A stretch of DNA of 5,480 nucleotides from Eubacteriales bacterium. Its GTDB lineage: Bacteria; Bacillota; Clostridia; Oscillospirales; Acutalibacteraceae. Position numbers and translations under genes: made by a program. The notes under the pieces were generated by a model, which did no database searches, was not told where the DNA came from, and saw only the letters and a list, made by a program, of their open reading frames with translations. The first letter of the stretch is position 1, and each line of letters begins with the position of its first letter. The DNA lies in NCBI GenBank assembly GCA_030529125.1, contig JAUMXP010000110.1:1-5480 (forward strand), written 5' to 3'. Below are positions 1 through 4,759 of the stretch, in pieces.

Positions 1-547
1 CAATCTGCTGGAGTAATTCTTTGATAGCTTCTGCACCCATAGATGCTTTGAAGTCATCTTCGTATTTCTCACGCATATCACGGTATTCCTGCTCGTTTAA
101 GAACTGCATTTTTGTCAGTTCTCTTGCATCACCCGGATCAATTACAATATATGATGCAAAATAAAGTACTTTTTCAAGAGCACGTGGAGAAATATCAAGC
201 ATCAAAGAGATTCTTGATGGAATGCCCTTGAAGTACCAGATATGTGACACAGGAGCAGCAAGCTCGATATGTCCCATTCTCTCACGTCTGACCTTTGCGC
301 GTGTAACTTCAACACCACAACGGTCACAAACCTTGCCTTTAAATCTGATTCTCTTGTACTTTCCGCAGTGGCACTCCCAGTCCTTAGTAGGTCCGAAAAT
401 ACGCTCGCAGAAAAGACCGTCGCGTTCAGGTTTTAAAGTACGATAGTTAATTGTTTCAGGCTTTTTAACCTCGCCGTAAGACCATTTTCTGATCTGTTCA
501 GGGGAAGCAAGGCCTATTTTAATTGAATCAAATACATTGTTATCCAT
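1..547 (-). CDS. rpoC: DNA-directed RNA polymerase subunit beta' (N-terminal 182 codons, cut by window edge)
   Basis: Beta' is the subunit that, with beta, forms the catalytic cleft of RNA polymerase; it carries the active-site magnesium and the DNA clamp. Only the start is here, running off the left edge, so the magnesium-binding NADFDGD motif is outside the window. The visible part reads MDNNVFDSIKIGLASPEQIR, then the clamp segment with the N-terminal zinc ribbon: Cys59, Cys61, Cys74 and Cys77 in a C-x-C-x12-C-x2-C arrangement (WECHCGKYKR ... VCDRCGVEV), followed by RRERMGHIELAAPVSHIWYF (from about residue 87) and SRISLMLDISPRALEKVLYF (from about residue 111). This is the normal beta' order with all four zinc ligands kept. 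The start at 547 is chosen because it follows an AAGGAGG site with 9 nt spacing and gives the standard family N-terminus. It lies 14 bp after the rpoB stop in the same operon. No frameshift is seen. Identity is very secure. Confidence 0.98.
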   Translation of the reverse strand, partial: MDNNVFDSIKIGLASPEQIRKWSYGEVKKPETINYRTLKPERDGLFCERIFGPTKDWECHCGKYKRIRFKGKVCDRCGVEVTRAKVRRERMGHIELAAPVSHIWYFKGIPSRISLMLDISPRALEKVLYFASYIVIDPGDARELTKMQFLNEQEYRDMREKYEDDFKASMGAEAIKELLQQI

Positions 548-554
548 AGTTTTG

Positions 555-563
555 CTCCTCCTT
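555..563 (-). promoter_or_regulatory. rpoC ribosome binding site overlapping the rpoB stop codon
   Basis: On the minus strand the rpoB stop TAA (564-562) runs directly into GGAGGAG (561-555), so AAGGAGG at 563-557 is a perfect Shine-Dalgarno core that shares two bases with the stop codon. Nine nucleotides separate GGAGG from the rpoC ATG at 547. A ribosome terminating on rpoB would sit on this site, which suggests translational coupling that keeps beta and beta' in balance; the coupling is an inference from geometry. Confidence 0.85.
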
Positions 564-3500
564 ACATTTCATCTGTGCCGTAGTCATCAAATTCGAGCAT
601 ATCGTCATCGTCTTCATAGATTGAAGACTCGTCGAACATATTGCCCTCTTCTGAATCCTCGTCGAGTAAGAAACCATCCATAGTAGTCATAACCTGATCC
701 TCGTTGAGAGTTTCATCGTCTGCTACTACTACCATGTTTTCTTCGTCTTCATCGAACTTCTGCTTGAGGTCGATTTCTTCGCCTTCTTTATCAAGAACTC
801 TTACATCGAGTGAGAGTGACTGAAGTTCTTTAATAAGAACCTTGAATGATTCTGGAATACCAGGGGTTGGAATATTCTGACCCTTAACGATTGACTCGTA
901 TGTCTTAACACGACCTACAACGTCGTCAGACTTAACAGTCAGGATTTCCTGAAGTGTATATGCTGCACCGTAAGCTTCAAGTGCCCAAACTTCCATCTCA
1001 CCGAAACGCTGTCCACCGAACTGAGCTTTACCACCCAGAGGCTGCTGTGTAACAAGTGAGTAAGGGCCTGTACTACGTGCGTGAATCTTATCATCAACGA
1101 GGTGATGGAGTTTGAGATAATACATATAACCAACTGTAACAGGGTTATCGAAAAGCTCACCTGTTCTACCATCTCTAAGCTGTGTTTTACATTCCATTGA
1201 AATGCCGTTTTGCTTGAAGCACTCGCCAAAGTCAATACCTGTAACATCACGCTTATCAGGATAATCTTCTTTATCTCTGATTCTCTCATACAATTCAAAG
1301 ATATCCTGCTCGTGAGCACCATCAAATACAGGGGTCATGATCTTCCAGCCAAGCGCTTTAGCTGCATAGCCGAGGTGAACCTCGAGCACCTGACCGATAT
1401 TCATACGTGAAGGTACGCCCAGTGGGTTAAGCACGATATCAAGTGGAGTACCATCTGGTAAGAATGGCATATCCTCAACAGGTAAAATACGGGATACAAC
1501 ACCCTTGTTACCGTGACGACCAGCCATCTTATCGCCGACAGAAATCTTACGCTTCTGAGCAAGATAGCATCTTACAACCTTGTTTACACCAGGCTGGAGC
1601 TCATCGCGTGAGTCTTCTCTAGTGAACACCTTAACATCAACAACGATACCTGACTCACCGTGAGGAACTCTAAGTGAAGTATCTCTTACTTCTCTAGCCT
1701 TTTCACCGAAGATTGCTCTGAGCAGTCTTTCTTCAGCAGTAAGCTCTGTTTCACCCTTTGGTGTTACCTTACCAACTAAGATGTCACCTGCGTGAACCTC
1801 AGCACCAATATGGATGATACCGTTCTCGTCAAGGTCTTTGAGCATATCTTCGCCGACGTTTGGAATATCTCTTGTGATATCCTCAGGGCCGAGCTTAGTA
1901 TCTCTAGCTTCTGTCTCGTATTCTTCAATATGGATAGATGTATAAACGTCATCTCTGACGATTTTTTCATTAATAAGAACAGCGTCCTCGTAGTTGTAAC
2001 CTTCCCATGTCATGAAGCCGATGAGAGCATTCTTACCAAGTGAAATTTCACCGTTCTTTGTAGCAGGACCATCAGCGAGCACTTCGCCTGCCTTTACTCT
2101 CTGACCTCTGTGTACAACAGGGATCTGGTTAACACAAGTACCCTGGTTAGAACGCAGGAACTTGATAACTTCGAAGTCCTGAATACGACCTGAGTCGTAC
2201 TGAACACGGATGTTGTTAGCATCAACGCTCATAACAATACCGTCTTCTTCAGAAAGCACACAAACACCTGAGTCAGTACCTGCTTTGTATTCCATACCTG
2301 TACCAACGATAGGTGACTCTGTAACCATGAGCGGAACAGCCTGACGCTGCATGTTAGAACCCATCAGCGCACGGTTTGCGTCGTCGTTCTCAAGGAATGG
2401 GATCATAGCAGTAGCAACTGAAACAACCATTCGTGGAGATACGTCCATATAGTCAAACTGTGATGGATCAAGCTCAACGAACTCGTCTTTATGACGACCT
2501 ACAACCTTGGAATTAACAAATCTGCCGTTCTCATCAAGTGGCTCGTTAGCCTGAGCAACAACAAAATCGTCTTCCATATCAGCTGTCATATATACAACTT
2601 CGTCAGTTACGATACCTGTTTCTTTATCAATTTTTCTGAATGGTGCCTCAACAAAGCCATATTCGTTGATTCTTGCAAAAGTAGCAAGATAAGAAATAAG
2701 ACCGATGTTAGGACCTTCAGGAGTTTCGATAGGACACATACGTCCGTAGTGTGTATAGTGTACGTCTCGAACTTCGAAACCTGCACGATCTCGCGACAGA
2801 CCGCCAGGACCTAATGCTGAAAGTCTTCTCTTATGAGTAAGTTCTGAAAGTGGGTTTGTCTGATCCATGAACTGTGATAAAGGAGAGCTTCCGAAGAACT
2901 CCTTGATAGCAGCAGTTACAGGACGGATGTTAATAAGTGAGCTTGGAGAAAGAGCTTCCGGATCCTGAGCCTGGAGTGTCATACGCTCACGGATTACTCT
3001 GTCAAGTCTTGAGAAACCAATTCTGAACTGGTTCTGTAAAAGCTCACCAACGCAACGGATACGACGGTTACCTAAGTGGTCGATGTCGTCAGTTGTGCCA
3101 ATATGCTCAGCTAAAGTGTTCATGTAGTTCACTGTAGCGAAAATATCGTCTGTTGTAATGTGGTTAGGGATAAGATCAGCAATTCTGTCAGCAATAGCTG
3201 CTTTGAGCTCCTGCTCTGAAGAACAAGAATCCAGAATCTCGCACAGTACATCGAATGAAACCTTCTCGTTTACGCCGAGTTCTTCGCAGTCGAAGTCAAC
3301 GTATGCAGAAATATCAACCATACCGTTAGAGATGATCTTGATTGATTTACCCTCTTCACCTGCAACGTAAGCTTCCTTAACACCGGCATTTTCGATCTCG
3401 TATGCTTTAGCACGATCGATAGTATCGCCGCGTTTAGCTAAAAGCTCACCTGTACGTGGGTTTACAATATGCTCAGTGATAGTCTGACCCTGAAGTCTGT

Positions 3501-4353
3501 TTGAAATACCGAGCTTCTTGTTATATTTATATCTACCAACCCTTGACATATCATAACGACGTGGGTCGAAGAATAAGTTGTTTATATGAGTATGTGCGCT
3601 CTCTACTGTTGGTGGCTCTGATGGGCGGAGCTTTCTGTAAACTTCGATCAAGCCTTCTTCAACAGAGTTAGTAGTATCCTTCTCAAATGTAGCTTTGATA
3701 CGTGCGTCATCGCCAAATTTCTCAATGATCTCAGCGTTTGTGCCAAGACCAAGAGCACGAAGGAATACAGTAATCGGAACCTTACGGTTCTTATCGATAC
3801 GGACATAGAGTACATCGTTTACATCATTTTCGTATTCAAGCCATGCACCACGGTTAGGGATAACTGTACTTGAGAACAGCTCCTTACCTGTCTTGTCATG
3901 GTCCATCTTGTAGTAAACACCAGGAGAACGTACAAGCTGTGAAACGATAACACGTTCAGCACCATTAATAACAAATGTGCCTGAAGGTGTCATGAGTGGG
4001 AAGTCACCCATGTAAACGTTTGATTCTTTGATTTCGCCTGTTTCTTTGTTAAGAAGTCGAGCTGTAACTCTCAATGCTGCTGAATAAGTAGCATCTCTCT
4101 CTTTACATTCGATTACAGAATAGTTCGGGTGGTCTACATCAAGTGTGTAATCAATAAAGTCGAGCACAAGGTTGTTCTGGAAATCTGTAATACCTGATAC
4201 ATCCTTGAACACTTCTTTAAGACCTTCTTCGAGGAACCACTGGTAGGACTTCTTCTGCACTTCGATCAGGTTCGGCATGCTGATTACGTCATCAATCTTA
4301 CCGAAGCTGAGTCGCTCGCTGTTGCCTAACTTTACCGGTTTGACATTAACCAT
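562..4353 (-). CDS. rpoB: DNA-directed RNA polymerase subunit beta (complete, 1263 aa)
   Basis: Beta is the second-largest subunit of cytoplasmic RNA polymerase, forming one side of the active cleft and the rifampicin pocket. The protein is colinear with the bacterial family from end to end. In order: the N-terminal SMPNLIEVQKKSYQWFLEEG segment; the protrusion with GDFPLMTPSGTFVINGAERV (about 116-135); the rifampicin region FFGSSPLSQFMDQTNPLSE (about 486-504) through HKRRLSALGPGG (507-518); CPIETPEGPNIGL shortly after; WEGYNYEDA with Glu789-Asp790, matching the E. coli Glu813-Asp814 pair; the flap with VGKVTPKGETELTAEERLLR; GDKMAGRHGNKG at 940-951 with the substrate/hybrid lysines Lys942 and Lys950 (E. 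coli 1065 and 1073); and the C-terminal anchor GGKAQFGGQRFGEMEVWALE. The last 72 or so residues form an acidic tail, giving a length slightly above the usual clostridial size. The ATG at 4353 is supported by AAAGGAG 10 nt upstream and by the typical N-terminus. It leads the rpoBC operon; no rplL is found upstream. No disruption is seen. Confidence 0.99.
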   Translation of the reverse strand: MVNVKPVKLGNSERLSFGKIDDVISMPNLIEVQKKSYQWFLEEGLKEVFKDVSGITDFQNNLVLDFIDYTLDVDHPNYSVIECKERDATYSAALRVTARLLNKETGEIKESNVYMGDFPLMTPSGTFVINGAERVIVSQLVRSPGVYYKMDHDKTGKELFSSTVIPNRGAWLEYENDVNDVLYVRIDKNRKVPITVFLRALGLGTNAEIIEKFGDDARIKATFEKDTTNSVEEGLIEVYRKLRPSEPPTVESAHTHINNLFFDPRRYDMSRVGRYKYNKKLGISNRLQGQTITEHIVNPRTGELLAKRGDTIDRAKAYEIENAGVKEAYVAGEEGKSIKIISNGMVDISAYVDFDCEELGVNEKVSFDVLCEILDSCSSEQELKAAIADRIADLIPNHITTDDIFATVNYMNTLAEHIGTTDDIDHLGNRRIRCVGELLQNQFRIGFSRLDRVIRERMTLQAQDPEALSPSSLINIRPVTAAIKEFFGSSPLSQFMDQTNPLSELTHKRRLSALGPGGLSRDRAGFEVRDVHYTHYGRMCPIETPEGPNIGLISYLATFARINEYGFVEAPFRKIDKETGIVTDEVVYMTADMEDDFVVAQANEPLDENGRFVNSKVVGRHKDEFVELDPSQFDYMDVSPRMVVSVATAMIPFLENDDANRALMGSNMQRQAVPLMVTESPIVGTGMEYKAGTDSGVCVLSEEDGIVMSVDANNIRVQYDSGRIQDFEVIKFLRSNQGTCVNQIPVVHRGQRVKAGEVLADGPATKNGEISLGKNALIGFMTWEGYNYEDAVLINEKIVRDDVYTSIHIEEYETEARDTKLGPEDITRDIPNVGEDMLKDLDENGIIHIGAEVHAGDILVGKVTPKGETELTAEERLLRAIFGEKAREVRDTSLRVPHGESGIVVDVKVFTREDSRDELQPGVNKVVRCYLAQKRKISVGDKMAGRHGNKGVVSRILPVEDMPFLPDGTPLDIVLNPLGVPSRMNIGQVLEVHLGYAAKALGWKIMTPVFDGAHEQDIFELYERIRDKEDYPDKRDVTGIDFGECFKQNGISMECKTQLRDGRTGELFDNPVTVGYMYYLKLHHLVDDKIHARSTGPYSLVTQQPLGGKAQFGGQRFGEMEVWALEAYGAAYTLQEILTVKSDDVVGRVKTYESIVKGQNIPTPGIPESFKVLIKELQSLSLDVRVLDKEGEEIDLKQKFDEDEENMVVVADDETLNEDQVMTTMDGFLLDEDSEEGNMFDESSIYEDDDDMLEFDDYGTDEM

Positions 4354-4363
4354 CGGCGTATCA

Positions 4364-4370
4364 CTCCTTT
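4364..4370 (-). promoter_or_regulatory. rpoB ribosome binding site
   Basis: AAAGGAG on the minus strand, with 10 nt (TGATACGCCG) before the ATG at 4353. It is the only Shine-Dalgarno match near the start and fixes the rpoB N-terminus. It sits 12 nt downstream of the structured leader segment at 4383-4415, so folding there could influence ribosome access. Confidence 0.85.
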
Positions 4371-4382
4371 AAAAATCTATAT

Positions 4383-4415
4383 GGGTGTTGTCGCGAAAAA
4401 CACCCTAATTTTCGC
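4383..4415 (-). promoter_or_regulatory. Structured segment of the rpoB leader: two interleaved 7 bp stems (pseudoknot or switch)
   Basis: Read as minus-strand RNA the segment is GCGAAAA, UUA, GGGUGU, UUUUCGC, GAC, AACACCC. Stem 1 pairs GCGAAAA (4415-4409) with UUUUCGC (4399-4393). Stem 2 pairs GGGUGUU (4405-4399) with AACACCC (4389-4383). Both are perfect 7 bp matches sharing only base 4399. The 5' arm of stem 2 lies in the loop of stem 1, which is H-type pseudoknot geometry; otherwise the two hairpins would be mutually exclusive. Stem 2 is followed by AUAUAGAUUUUU, a poor terminator tail, then the ribosome binding site. The pairing is visible; a regulatory role is inference. I do not recognise it as a named RNA family. 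Confidence 0.4.
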
Positions 4416-4452
4416 ACCTCAAAAAATTACAAAATTGTTTTGGATTAACCCC

Positions 4453-4482
4453 TTGACAAAGTAATATCAAGTGTGCTAATAT
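4453..4482 (+). promoter_or_regulatory. Strong rightward sigma-A promoter with extended -10, inside the rpoB leader
   Basis: A consensus -35 TTGACA (4453-4458) is followed after 18 bp by -10 TAATAT (4477-4482), preceded by TGC (4474-4476), an extended -10 motif. A start near 4489 is expected. It points toward the biotin ligase gene, about 270 nt away, and is antisense to the predicted rpoB leader. It could drive birA with a long leader, make a short antisense RNA, or be a relic of a lost gene. Motif quality is high; use in the cell is not shown. Confidence 0.6.
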
Positions 4483-4515
4483 TCAACATTTGCAAAACTT
4501 TTTGTTGCGTAATAA

Positions 4516-4527
4516 GGGCAAATGCCC
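4516..4527. repeat. Small inverted repeat GGGCA-AA-TGCCC
   Basis: A perfect 5 bp inverted repeat with a 2 nt centre (realistically 4 bp around a tetraloop in RNA). It lies in the roughly 50 bp where the two predicted opposing transcripts overlap, about 15-25 nt after the rpoB start point. It is the most GC-rich spot in an AT-rich region. It could be a small 5' hairpin or a protein-binding half-site pair; neither role is demonstrated, and no T-run follows it on either strand. Confidence 0.35.
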
Positions 4528-4547
4528 CCATAATGGTACAGTTTACT

Positions 4548-4576
4548 ATTTTATATCTAAAAAAGAATAAAGTCAA
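4548..4576 (-). promoter_or_regulatory. rpoBC operon promoter (sigma-A type)
   Basis: On the minus strand, -35 TTGACT (4576-4571) and -10 TAAAAT (4553-4548), each five of six to consensus, are separated by exactly 17 bp. Transcription should begin near 4541, giving a leader of about 190 nt before the rpoB ATG. It is the best minus-strand promoter in the intergenic region; other TTGACA/TTGTCA-like boxes on this strand have no partner -10 at proper spacing. Read-through from genes to the right is not possible here because the neighbour is divergent. Confidence 0.65.
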
Positions 4577-4662
4577 TCTTTTTTTGAGGATTTTTCAATA
4601 TTTTTTATTTAATTTCTGATATAGAATAATTCGAGAAAAATCGCCCTGATTTTGTTGTCAAG

Positions 4663-4688
4663 AAACGCTCGGTTGCGTTTAGCTTTTT
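4663..4688 (+). terminator. Weak candidate terminator hairpin, rightward
   Basis: AAACGC (4663-4668) and GCGTTT (4675-4680) form a perfect 6 bp stem around a 6 nt loop. After AGC come five T (4684-4688). The stem is short and the T-run starts 3 nt late, so it is a poor intrinsic terminator. If used, it would end the rightward transcript starting near 4489 at about 200 nt, before the biotin ligase gene. On the other strand no T-run follows. Confidence 0.25.
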
Positions 4689-4700
4689 AATGCAAAACTA

Positions 4701-4746
4701 TTACAATTAGTCTTTGATAGGGTTTATTCTTACAATTAATTTGATA
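4701..4746 (+). repeat. Two-part direct repeat upstream of the biotin ligase gene
   Basis: TTACAATTA then TTTGATA occurs twice: 4701-4709 with 4713-4719 (3 nt gap) and 4730-4738 with 4740-4746 (1 nt gap). All 16 bases of the two blocks match between copies, which are 27-29 bp apart. The second copy ends 13 bp before the ATG at 4760. It may be a tandem regulator site or a small duplication; the TTGATA parts also resemble -35 boxes. Function unknown. Confidence 0.45.
4714..4742 (+). promoter_or_regulatory. Possible birA-proximal promoter (weak)
   Basis: TTGATA (4714-4719), five of six to -35 consensus, is 17 bp from TAATTT (4737-4742), which is a poor -10. It would start RNA near 4749, leaving only about 11 nt before the ATG at 4760. 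TATGTT at 4745-4750 is another possible -10 without a good -35 and would give a nearly leaderless message. Given the weak boxes, the stronger distal promoter at 4453-4482 may be the real source of birA transcription. Confidence 0.25.
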
Positions 4747-4759
4747 TGTTACTGTTTTT

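Larger units (their letters stand above)
4354..4759. other. AT-rich divergent intergenic region between rpoB and the biotin ligase gene
   Basis: This 406 bp stretch holds no convincing protein gene, tRNA or known riboswitch that I recognise. From left to right it contains the rpoB ribosome binding site, a 33 nt structured leader segment, a rightward extended -10 promoter, a small GGGCA/TGCCC inverted repeat, the leftward rpoB promoter, a GC-cored hairpin followed by five T, and a two-part direct repeat next to the biotin ligase start. The longest open frames are under 30 codons and lack ribosome binding sites. Confidence 0.8.

Noticed and set aside
939..1325. 128-codon open frame on the minus strand inside rpoB
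   Set aside because: It is a different frame of the strongly conserved rpoB sequence, has no ribosome binding site and encodes no recognisable protein.
2491..2814. 107-codon plus-strand open frame antisense to rpoB
   Set aside because: Shadow of rpoB codons on the opposite strand; no start signals and no recognisable domain.
4383..4415. preQ1-type riboswitch, because of the small size and pseudoknot shape
   Set aside because: The sequence lacks the preQ1 loop and A-rich tail consensus, and rpoB has no link to queuosine metabolism.
4421..4442. CAAAA/TTTTG hairpin followed by a T-run on the minus strand in the rpoB leader
   Set aside because: Five base pairs with only one G-C and a 3 nt loop is too unstable to be a convincing attenuator.
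4559..4584. AAAAAAGA / TCTTTTTT inverted repeat overlapping the rpoB promoter
   Set aside because: Homopolymer A and T runs pair easily by chance in this AT-rich stretch, and it sits across the -35 and spacer, not in the transcript.
4533..4619. 28-codon plus-strand open frame starting MVQFTILYLKK
   Set aside because: No ribosome binding site, composition simply reflects AT-rich DNA, and it runs across the rpoB promoter boxes.
4637..4653. AAAATC-GCCCT-GATTTT inverted repeat
   Set aside because: One G-C pair per arm and no associated T-run or promoter element; expected by chance in this composition.
4491..4699. TGCAAAACT repeated exactly 200 bp apart (4491-4499 and 4691-4699), with GTTGCGT also twice nearby
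   Set aside because: The two words occur in opposite order at the two places and the flanks differ, so it does not look like a duplication or attachment-site pair; likely chance.
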